Origin: an uncultured Ilumatobacter sp.
GTDB taxonomy: Bacteria; Actinomycetota; Acidimicrobiia; Acidimicrobiales; Ilumatobacteraceae
DNA length: 7,570 bases
Assembly: GCA_938049325.1 (NCBI GenBank)
Contig: CALICC010000316.1
Location: 1-7,570, forward strand
Reading direction: 5' to 3'
Shown: one piece after another, positions 1 through 6,059 of the stretch
Layout: each line of letters starts with the position of its first letter
Numbering within the stretch: the stretch's first letter is position 1
Translations under genes and position numbers: made by a program
The notes under the pieces: generated by a model
What the model was told of the DNA's origin: nothing
Database searches by the model: none
Seen by the model: the letters and a program-made list of their open reading frames with translations, nothing else

Positions 1-346
1 GGCCACCTCGGCGAACAACGACGCTCAGGGTGCCGAGGTGCGCGGCGTCCTCGAGTTCGAAGGTGACTGCTTGTATCTCTCGGTCGCGGATCTCGGTGAG
101 CGGTATCCGGTTGTGTGGCCGGCGGAGACGGAGTGGAATGCCGCCGATCAGCGTGTGGTGCTGCCCGCCGGGCAGGAACTCGCTCTGGGTGACGCGGTGG
201 TGGGAAGTGGTGGCTATGTCTACGCCACCGGCATTGCAAGGATCCTCGGTGCTGATGCCGCCGAATTCGCTCAGCGCTGTGTTGACAACACGTACGGTGA
301 GATCGCGGTGGTCAACAACCACGCATCCGCCATCGCAGCGGTGTGA
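1..346 (+). CDS. C-terminal part of an unrecognised protein, 5' end outside the window
   Basis: The frame is open from base 2 to the TGA at 344-346, giving 114 visible residues and no stop, so the gene enters from the left. A GTG at 38 could start a 102-residue protein, but the residues before it (ATSANNDAQGAEV) look like a continuing flexible linker, and no ribosome binding site precedes the GTG. The visible part reads as a small beta-rich domain: GVLEFEGDCLYL, then YPVVWPAETEW, VVLPAGQELALGD and GSGGYVYATG, with two cysteines (in GDCLYL and QRCVDN) that could pair. Alternating hydrophobic and turn residues suggest a secreted protein or lipoprotein, but the signal region is not in view. I do not recognise the family and assign no function. 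It lies upstream of and codirectional with groES, but a separate promoter and operators lie between them. Confidence 0.7.
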   Translation, partial: ATSANNDAQGAEVRGVLEFEGDCLYLSVADLGERYPVVWPAETEWNAADQRVVLPAGQELALGDAVVGSGGYVYATGIARILGADAAEFAQRCVDNTYGEIAVVNNHASAIAAV

Positions 347-386
347 CCGGCCCGTTCGGGTGCTGCCAATCGACCAAATTTCGTCG

Positions 387-413
387 TTGGCACTCTCGTA
401 GCTCGGTTGCCAA
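387..413 (+). promoter_or_regulatory. Degenerate distal CIRCE-like element (possible second HrcA site)
   Basis: TTGGCACTC (387-395), a 9-nt spacer, then GGTTGCCAA (405-413). The left arm is identical to that of the proximal CIRCE. The right arm matches the perfect complement GAGTGCCAA at 7 of 9 positions. Its right arm contains the proposed -35 box, so a bound repressor would cover it. The spacing and position relative to the good site argue against chance, but the element is imperfect. Confidence 0.5.
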
Positions 414-435
414 CCGGCGTCGCGAGCCTTAGTCT
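407..435 (+). promoter_or_regulatory. Probable sigma-70-type promoter of groES-groEL
   Basis: A -35 box TTGCCA (407-412) and a -10 box TAGTCT (430-435) are separated by 17 nt, the preferred distance. Transcription would begin near 442, inside the proximal CIRCE, leaving about 74 nt of untranslated leader before groES. The -10 keeps the key TAnnnT positions. The arrangement places one CIRCE-like arm over the -35 and the other element over the start point, as expected for HrcA repression. Confidence 0.6.
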
Positions 436-461
436 TGGCACTCGGTTCCGGGGAGTGCCAG
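435..461 (+). promoter_or_regulatory. CIRCE operator (HrcA binding site) of the groESL operon
   Basis: TTGGCACTC (435-443), 9-nt spacer (444-452), GAGTGCCAG (453-461). The known consensus is TTAGCACTC-N9-GAGTGCTAA, so the core GCACTC-N9-GAGTGC is intact and the spacer length is exact. The arms are complementary at 8 of 9 positions. HrcA binds this element and represses chaperonin genes until heat or misfolded protein titrates GroEL away. The hrcA gene itself is not in the window. Confidence 0.93.
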
Positions 462-502
462 CACCTCCGGTTCGCAGTATCCGCAACACCGTGATTGCCA
501 CT

Positions 503-507
503 GGAGG
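503..507 (+). promoter_or_regulatory. Ribosome binding site of groES
   Basis: GGAGG with an 8-nt spacer before the ATG at 516. It decides the start: a TTG in frame at 495 would add seven residues (MPLEACN) not found in GroES proteins and would place this site inside the gene. Confidence 0.9.
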
Positions 508-515
508 CATGCAAT

Positions 516-806
516 ATGAATCTGAAGCCACTCGATGACCGCATCGTGGTCCGGCCAGCAGAGGCCGAGACGCAGACCGCTTCCGGTCTCGTCATCCCCG
601 ATACGGCGAAGGAAAAGCCGCAGCAGGGTGAAGTCCTCGCTGTTGGACCGGGCAAGCGCTCGGACAGCACCGGCGAGCTGATCGAAGTCGGAATCAACGT
701 CGGCGACACCGTCCTGTACAGCAAGTACGGCGGCACCGAGATCACCTCCGACGGAGAAGACCTCCTCGTCCTGAACAGCCGTGACGTTCTCGCCATCGTC
801 GGCTGA
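516..806 (+). CDS. groES: GroES, 10-kDa co-chaperonin (96 aa)
   Basis: Forms the heptameric lid that caps GroEL, closing the folding chamber in the cytoplasm during the ATP cycle. The protein starts MNLKPLDDRIVV, the standard GroES opening. It has the mobile loop at about residues 17-34 with the hydrophobic GLVIPD segment (24-29) that docks on GroEL, then GEVLAVGPGKR (38-48), the VGDTVLYSKYGGTE strand-turn (62-75), and ends VLAIVG. At 96 residues it is the usual full length. The start is set by GGAGG at 503-507. It is the first gene of a two-gene operon, 55 bp before groEL, under a promoter with one clear and one degenerate CIRCE element, so heat-inducible HrcA control is inferred. There is nothing unusual in the sequence; identification is secure. 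Confidence 0.98.
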   Translation: MNLKPLDDRIVVRPAEAETQTASGLVIPDTAKEKPQQGEVLAVGPGKRSDSTGELIEVGINVGDTVLYSKYGGTEITSDGEDLLVLNSRDVLAIVG

Positions 807-846
807 ACGCCACAGAACCCAACGCTGAAACCACCCACAGATCGCT

Positions 847-851
847 AGGAG
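847..851 (+). promoter_or_regulatory. Ribosome binding site of groEL
   Basis: AGGAG followed by a 10-nt A-rich spacer before the ATG at 862. No terminator or promoter is visible in the 55-bp gap after groES, supporting cotranscription. Confidence 0.85.
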
Positions 852-861
852 AAAACGAAAC

Positions 862-2499
<1,638 letters not shown>

Positions 2500-2506
2500 G
2501 AATCTG

Positions 2507-2523
2507 CTGAGGCTTCGCCTCAG
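2507..2523 (+). terminator. Hairpin just after groEL
   Basis: CTGAGGC (2507-2513), TTC loop, GCCTCAG (2517-2523): a perfect 7-bp GC-rich stem starting 8 nt after the groEL stop. It is followed by TCTGATTTCG, a weak T-enriched stretch. Probably an intrinsic terminator or a 3' stabilising hairpin of the groESL transcript. Confidence 0.55.
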
Positions 2524-2551
2524 TCTGATTTCGCAACTCGCGCAATCTGAT

Positions 2552-2581
2552 CGGAGCCCCGAGGGAAACCTCGGGGCTCCG
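2552..2581. terminator. Strong hairpin between convergent genes, probable bidirectional terminator
   Basis: A perfect 13-bp stem (2552-2564 with 2569-2581; core GGAGCCCCGAGG) is closed by a GAAA tetraloop of the stable GNRA type. It lies between the end of groEL and the end of the convergent gene, 14 bp from that gene's stop, so it can stop transcription from both sides. There is no clear T-run on either side, as is common in high-GC actinobacteria, so its strength as an intrinsic terminator is inferred. Confidence 0.75.
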
Positions 2582-2595
2582 TCGCGTCTGGGCGG

Positions 2596-4452
2596 CTAGG
2601 GCTCGGAGACCACGGGAGTGGAGAAGGTTCCGGCTGGGGCGCTGAGGAGATGATCCGCGATGAGGTTGGCGGTCGGGCCACCGGCCGCGGAGTTCGTGAT
2701 GCAGATCGCTTCGTCCGTGCCGACTTCGGAGATTGCGACGTTGGGGTCGACCGTGCCGACGTCATAGTTCACGTTCGCGGTCGAGCCGGCCTCGATATCG
2801 GAGGAATGCAATGTGGCAAACCCGCGCGCTGAGGCGTTTGTCACGAGGAGGTTCGCAACGACGAAGGAACCCGCCGCAGCGCCGTCGATGTCGAGGCAGC
2901 GGGTTTCGCCGGGTTGGATGGTGGTGCCGCCGAGTTCGATTCCGGGGCGGGTGTCCGCGATGCGTGTGGCGCCGGCTGCGGTGGGTGTGGTGAAGGTGCT
3001 TGCCGGGGCGTTCAGGAGTTGGTCGATGATGACATTGACGGTGGGGTTGCCGTCTTGGGCGTTGGTGTAGCAGATGTTGCCGTCGTCGCCGACTTTGGTG
3101 ATGGCGATGTTGGGGTCGATGGTTCCGATGCTGTAGTTGACGTTGGAGGTGTTGCCGGCTGATTCGTTGGATGAGTGGATGGTGCCGAACCCGCGGGCGG
3201 AGGCGTTGAGGGGTGTGACGTTGAGGACGACGAATTCTCCGGGGGTGGTGTCGATGGTCGGGACGCAGCGGGTTTCGCCGGGTTGGATGGTGGTGCCGCC
3301 GAGTTCGATTCCGGGGCGGGTGTCTGCAATGCGTTGCGCAGCCCGGGCCGGTGCGCGAAGGGTTGCCTGAAGCAAGATGCGTGAGGACGCGCTGTCGAAC
3401 GTTGTGAACGTGATGGTGCTTCCATCGCTCGAGACCACGAAGGTTTCGACGCTGTTCGTGGATGGCTCGCCGTCCTCCAACGAGACTTGCACGGGAGCGG
3501 CCTGACCTCCCCACGCGAACAGCTGGGGAGCAGCTCCAGAATCTCCAGTGGGCGCGTCAGCCAAGAACACCACAATGCCATCGTTGGTGAGTGCGTAAGC
3601 GTCGATGTCATTGACCGGGCGAGGCAGACTTCTGACCGCTCCACCGGCCAGGTTTTGGACTTTCAGTGTGCCGAGCTCGACGAACGCCACGTGACTGAGG
3701 TCAGGGCTCGTAGTCCAAGGGGCGGCGAAGGCATCGTGAGCATCGGGCCGATCGACAGTGATGCGCGTGTCGTCGGTGCGGTTCCAGCGGACGAAGCGGC
3801 TGGGCTGGCCGCCGGCGCAGCAGTACTCGTAGTAGGTGATCTCGGTGCCATCGGGAGATACCTCGAGGATCTGGGAATTCGTTTCGATTTCCGAGATGCC
3901 GCTGTTGGTCGGCGTGAGGAGCCTTCCAGCGGAGACGTCGTACACGAAACCAGCCACGCGGCCGATGGCGCCGTTGGATGCCTGCAATCCCACGATGTCG
4001 CCGTCGTCGCTCGCCACGATGTTGCGAAGGCCGCCACCGGTCGCTTCGAACCAGCCGGTCGAGTCGTGCGGGTCGAACGTTGTTGACGCGCTCGTGACGG
4101 TGTCGAAGCGTTCGACCTGGTAGTCGTTCGTCACGTCGTAGGTGAAGCGTCCGTTGCTTGACATGTTGGTGTGCTGGGGGCTTGGGGTCGCGATGGTGGC
4201 TAGCGAGACAGTGTCGACGACGACAGCGTCGCCCGTTGTCTGACTGAGTGAGATCCGCTCGCCATTGAATGATGTGGTCTGCAGGCCGAACAGCGAAACG
4301 TCCTCGTCGATGACGACAACGCTGAGTGGATACGATTCTGGCTGCGCCGCGAACACAGCTGAGGTGGCGTTGCCGAGCGACGTGAGACCTGCTGTGGTGA
4401 GGCCACCTACGGCAGCGAGTGCGAGAACCGAGCGAACGCAGAGGCGAGACAT
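2596..4452 (-). CDS. Secreted protein: beta-propeller-like N-terminal part and two C-terminal DTRPG repeats (618 aa)
   Basis: Likely exported; function unknown. From the ATG at 4452 it begins MSRLCVRSVLALAAVGG, a Sec signal peptide (basic start, hydrophobic core about 8-26, cleavage probably near VFA-AQ, residues 33-37). Residues about 40-370 contain blades like those of TolB/PD40 propellers: VSPDGTEITYYEY, TSPDLSHVAFVE and VSSDGSTITFTTF. Two repeats 123 residues apart follow, starting near 374 and 497. Each opens with ATRIADTRPG or a close variant, then GETRC, NASARGF, HSS, NVNY and DPN. Each has two cysteines (GETRC and NIC/AIC) that may form a disulfide. No sorting signal or membrane anchor is seen at the C-terminus (STPVVSEP). 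A 20-residue longer start (ATG at 4512) would put MWKDGAHDTRASEV before the signal peptide and lacks a good ribosome site, so I reject it. The gene converges on groEL. It may bind the cell surface or extracellular polymer, but this is a guess. Confidence 0.8.
   Translation of the reverse strand: MSRLCVRSVLALAAVGGLTTAGLTSLGNATSAVFAAQPESYPLSVVVIDEDVSLFGLQTTSFNGERISLSQTTGDAVVVDTVSLATIATPSPQHTNMSSNGRFTYDVTNDYQVERFDTVTSASTTFDPHDSTGWFEATGGGLRNIVASDDGDIVGLQASNGAIGRVAGFVYDVSAGRLLTPTNSGISEIETNSQILEVSPDGTEITYYEYCCAGGQPSRFVRWNRTDDTRITVDRPDAHDAFAAPWTTSPDLSHVAFVELGTLKVQNLAGGAVRSLPRPVNDIDAYALTNDGIVVFLADAPTGDSGAAPQLFAWGGQAAPVQVSLEDGEPSTNSVETFVVSSDGSTITFTTFDSASSRILLQATLRAPARAAQRIADTRPGIELGGTTIQPGETRCVPTIDTTPGEFVVLNVTPLNASARGFGTIHSSNESAGNTSNVNYSIGTIDPNIAITKVGDDGNICYTNAQDGNPTVNVIIDQLLNAPASTFTTPTAAGATRIADTRPGIELGGTTIQPGETRCLDIDGAAAGSFVVANLLVTNASARGFATLHSSDIEAGSTANVNYDVGTVDPNVAISEVGTDEAICITNSAAGGPTANLIADHLLSAPAGTFSTPVVSEP
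2896..2955. repeat. 60-bp identical block, copy in the C-terminal repeat
   Basis: Identical base for base to 3265-3324, an offset of 369 bp. On the - strand it encodes DTRPGIELGGTTIQPGETRC (residues 500-519). The identity ends at 2956 (C here, T at 3325) on one side; beyond the other end the two repeats are clearly diverged. Confidence 0.92.
3265..3324. repeat. 60-bp identical block, copy in the first C-terminal repeat
   Basis: Partner of 2896-2955. It encodes residues 377-396 of the secreted protein. The surrounding repeat units are recognisably homologous but differ at many positions, so this block is far more conserved than its flanks. Confidence 0.92.
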
Positions 4453-4458
4453 TGGCCG

Positions 4459-4464
4459 AACATA
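4459..4464 (-). promoter_or_regulatory. Possible -10 box for a leaderless transcript of the secreted-protein gene
   Basis: On the - strand TATGTT lies 6 nt before the ATG whose A is at 4452, so transcription could begin at or very near the start codon. No Shine-Dalgarno sequence precedes this ATG, which fits leaderless translation. I find no convincing -35 box. Confidence 0.4.
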
Positions 4465-4523
4465 GTGTCGAACCTCACTCGCTCGTGTGTCGTGAGCCCC
4501 GTCCTTCCACATGTCCGCGTCAC

Positions 4524-4570
4524 TTCTCTGGGTGTTTGTGACCCTTCAGGGTGCGCGAACACCCAGAGAA
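4524..4570. repeat. 13-bp perfect inverted repeat with a nested inner dyad in the divergent intergenic region
   Basis: TTCTCTGGGTGTT (4524-4536) is exactly complementary to AACACCCAGAGAA (4558-4570), separated by 21 nt. Inside, ACCCT (4541-4545) pairs with AGGGT (4548-4552) around nearly the same centre. It lies between two divergent genes, 72 bp from one start codon and 64 bp from the other, so it is not at a transcript end. It could be an operator for both genes or an RNA hairpin. The rest of the 182-bp gap (4453-4634) shows only the two candidate -10 boxes. Confidence 0.85.
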
Positions 4571-4620
4571 CGGTTTGGGAGTGCGACGTAGCGGGGCAAC
4601 CCCGATGCCCGCCTCGTCGA

Positions 4621-4626
4621 TACGAT
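4621..4626 (+). promoter_or_regulatory. Possible -10 box for the membrane-protein gene
   Basis: TACGAT, 8 nt before the ATG at 4635. No Shine-Dalgarno sequence is present in those 8 nt, so the transcript would be leaderless or nearly so. No -35 box is evident at the usual distance. Confidence 0.4.
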
Positions 4627-4634
4627 CGGGATCC

Positions 4635-5141
4635 ATGGAGTGGGAATCGACTCGGGCGATGCGGCCGTTCTGGATGCATCAGATCGTCGAGTACATCATC
4701 GGCGCCGTGTTCATCTCCACAGGCTTCGCAAGTCCGACCCCGGTGGTGCCGGCGGTTATCGGTGCGATCGTGATGCTGAACGCAGCGATCGCCGACGGGC
4801 CGGGAGGCGCGTTCAATCTTGTGCACCGTCGCGTTCATCGCCTGCTCGATCTCGTCGTGCTCGCTCTTGTGGTGGTCGTGTGCGTGCAGCCGGTGATCGA
4901 GGTCGACTCGTCGACACGCTTGTTGATGGCGCTGCTCGGATTCGTCATGGGCTTCGTGTGGTGGAACACCGATTTCGCCACCAAATCGGAGCGCAAGAAG
5001 CGGCGCGTCAAGACCGCCGGACCCTCGGCAGACGAAGTCGGCAAGACCGCGGGCAAGACCGCGGCGGAGGGCTACCTCGCCGCGAAGCGGTTGAAGAAGG
5101 CCATGATCGACGATCGTCGTGACGACTCGTCGTCGACGTGA
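4635..5141 (+). CDS. Small four-helix membrane protein with a basic cytoplasmic tail (168 aa)
   Basis: Family not recognised. Four hydrophobic segments are visible at about residues 16-33 (IVEYIIGAVFISTGFA), 37-53 (VVPAVIGAIVMLNAAIA), 70-88 (LLDLVVLALVVVVCV) and 96-112 (LLMALLGFVMGFVWW). Basic residues in the loop at 64-69 (HRRVHR) and after helix 4 (KSERKKRR) place these on the cytoplasmic side. The last 50 residues are polar and rich in Lys, Arg and Ala (GKTAGKTAAEG, AAKRLKKA), likely helical, ending in an acidic-Ser tail. I chose the ATG at 4635; in-frame GTG 4551 would add a 28-residue stretch overlapping the inverted repeat, and ATGs at 4659 and 4674 remain possible. It is divergent from the secreted-protein gene and 45 bp upstream of the small gene on the same strand. 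An integral-membrane role is firm, the function is unknown. Confidence 0.8.
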   Translation: MEWESTRAMRPFWMHQIVEYIIGAVFISTGFASPTPVVPAVIGAIVMLNAAIADGPGGAFNLVHRRVHRLLDLVVLALVVVVCVQPVIEVDSSTRLLMALLGFVMGFVWWNTDFATKSERKKRRVKTAGPSADEVGKTAGKTAAEGYLAAKRLKKAMIDDRRDDSSST

Positions 5142-5174
5142 CGCGGAGCGCAACGCGGCGAACGAACGCGCCAA

Positions 5175-5180
5175 TAGGCT
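5175..5180 (+). promoter_or_regulatory. Possible -10 box for the 58-aa gene
   Basis: TAGGCT, 6 nt before the ATG at 5187, the same geometry as at 4459-4464. No Shine-Dalgarno sequence lies between them. No -35 box is seen. A leaderless start independent of the upstream membrane-protein gene is inferred. Confidence 0.4.
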
Positions 5181-5186
5181 GAGACC

Positions 5187-5363
5187 ATGAGTTTCGAGCA
5201 GCCGGCACCTGACCTCGCCAAGATCGCGGCGGCGTGGGACGAGTTCGAGAAGGGCGAAGAGGCGCCAGGACGCGTCCTCGCGAACATGAAGACAGCGGGG
5301 CTCGACGCGGTGCTCGCAGAGCTCATCGCGGCCGGGTGGACTCCCGGCTCAACGGCATCTTGA
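5187..5363 (+). CDS. Small acidic-helical protein of unknown function (58 aa)
   Basis: ATG at 5187 to TGA at 5361-5363. The protein begins MSFEQPAPDLAKIAAAWDEF and continues EKGEEAPGRVLANMKTAGLDAVLAEL in two parts, ending GWTPGSTAS. It looks like two or three amphipathic helices (about 8-24, 27-36, 38-50) with alternating Leu/Ala and charged residues and no signal peptide or membrane segment, so it is probably a soluble helical protein or a partner of a larger one. Codon use matches the neighbours, with mostly G or C third bases in this frame, which supports real coding. Its stop lies just before the candidate starts of the Nudix hydrolase, suggesting a shared transcript. I do not recognise a family. 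A chance ORF cannot be excluded because it is short. Confidence 0.65.
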   Translation: MSFEQPAPDLAKIAAAWDEFEKGEEAPGRVLANMKTAGLDAVLAELIAAGWTPGSTAS

Positions 5364-5374
5364 CGGGCAACGCA

Positions 5375-6025
5375 GTGCCCGAGCGTCGGCCGGGAGGGCA
5401 ACAGGTCATTCCCCGGCCCGCCCACACAACCGTCGAATTCGACACGCCGTGGCCTGACCATGCGACGTGGCCGGTGCATGAGATGGTGCAACCCGTCCCG
5501 TCATCGTCGGCGCCGCTGCTCCCGACTTTCTCCGACGCGCGGAACTCCGCGGTCCTGATCGTGCTCGCCGATGGGCCTCAGGGTGCTGAGGTTCTCCTGA
5601 CGCGCCGTTCGATGGAGCTGCGGAACCACCGCGGCGAGATCAGCTTTCCGGGTGGACGATGTGATCCTGGTGAGACGCCGGTCGAGACAGCGCTGCGCGA
5701 AGCACACGAGGAGATCGGGCTCGAGCCCGACCATCCGACCGTCGTGGGTGAACTCGGCCACCTGTCGACGATCGTGTCGAAGAGCTACATCGTGCCGGTG
5801 GTGGCAACGATCGAGGAACGAGTCGAACTCACACCACAAACCATGGAGGCGGACCGCGTGATGTGGACGCCGATCTCCGAGCTGACGCGTCCTGGCACAT
5901 ACCACCGCGAGCGGTGGGGGCTTGCCCCGCTCGACCGTCCGTTGCACTTCTTCCACCTTGATGACGAAACGGTGTGGGGTGCGACCGCGCACATGCTCGT
6001 CGAGCTCCTCACGCTCGACCGCTGA
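5375..6025 (+). CDS. Nudix hydrolase, CoA-pyrophosphatase (NudL-like) type
   Basis: Probably cleaves CoA or its derivatives to phosphopantetheine compounds and 3',5'-ADP in the cytoplasm, using Mg2+ or Mn2+. From the GTG at 5375 the protein has 216 residues. The Nudix box GX5EX7REUXEEXGU is perfect at residues 94-116 (GRCDPGE, then REAHEEIGL), with metal ligands expected at Glu109, Glu112 and Glu113. Directly before it, LLTRRSMELRNHRGEISFPGG (split LLTRRS, 74-79, and FPGG, 91-94) fits the UPF0035 pattern that marks CoA-pyrophosphatase members. Substrate choice is therefore inferred from that motif. The start is uncertain: TTG 5360 overlaps the preceding stop, GTG 5375 has only a weak ribosome site, a strong GGGAGGG lies at 5392-5398 before ATT 5408, and ATG 5483 would still leave the domain intact. 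It lies 11 bp downstream of the 58-aa gene and converges on the dehalogenase gene with a 34-bp gap that holds no good terminator. Confidence 0.92.
   Translation: MPERRPGGQQVIPRPAHTTVEFDTPWPDHATWPVHEMVQPVPSSSAPLLPTFSDARNSAVLIVLADGPQGAEVLLTRRSMELRNHRGEISFPGGRCDPGETPVETALREAHEEIGLEPDHPTVVGELGHLSTIVSKSYIVPVVATIEERVELTPQTMEADRVMWTPISELTRPGTYHRERWGLAPLDRPLHFFHLDDETVWGATAHMLVELLTLDR
5392..5398 (+). promoter_or_regulatory. Strong Shine-Dalgarno-like sequence inside the annotated Nudix start region
   Basis: GGGAGGG lies 9 nt before an in-frame ATT (5408) and 77 nt past the nearest alternative TTG spacing would suit. No ATG or GTG follows at a suitable distance. It is either chance in GC-rich DNA or the real ribosome site of a rare ATT start giving a 205-residue protein. 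Confidence 0.3.
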
Positions 6026-6059
6026 GCGGCTGGACGTTCGGTGTCGGTCGAAGCCGGCG

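Noticed and set aside
351..360. Terminator for the left-edge gene (CCCG-TT-CGGG)
   Set aside because: A 4-bp stem with a 2-nt loop cannot form a stable hairpin, and no T-run follows.
30..401. 123-residue frame overlapping the left-edge gene
   Set aside because: It is Arg/Ser/Pro-rich in a shifted frame and runs into the groES promoter region. The frame open from base 2 has far more protein-like composition.
2896..3324. CRISPR-like or mobile-element direct repeat
   Set aside because: There are only two copies, both in frame within a coding sequence, 369 bp (123 codons) apart. They are protein-domain repeats.
2762..3514. 250-residue His/Arg-rich open frame on the - strand
   Set aside because: It is a shifted-frame reading of the secreted-protein gene. 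Its odd HRHH/RRR composition reflects the C/A-rich coding strand of the repeat unit, not a real nucleic-acid-binding protein.
4453..4512. 20-residue longer start for the secreted protein
   Set aside because: It would put a charged stretch before an otherwise normal signal peptide, and no good ribosome site precedes it.
6026..6059. Terminator hairpin between the convergent Nudix and hheG genes
   Set aside because: The best pairing is CGGCT (6027-6031) with AGCCG (6052-6056), only 5 bp around a 20-nt loop, too weak to call.
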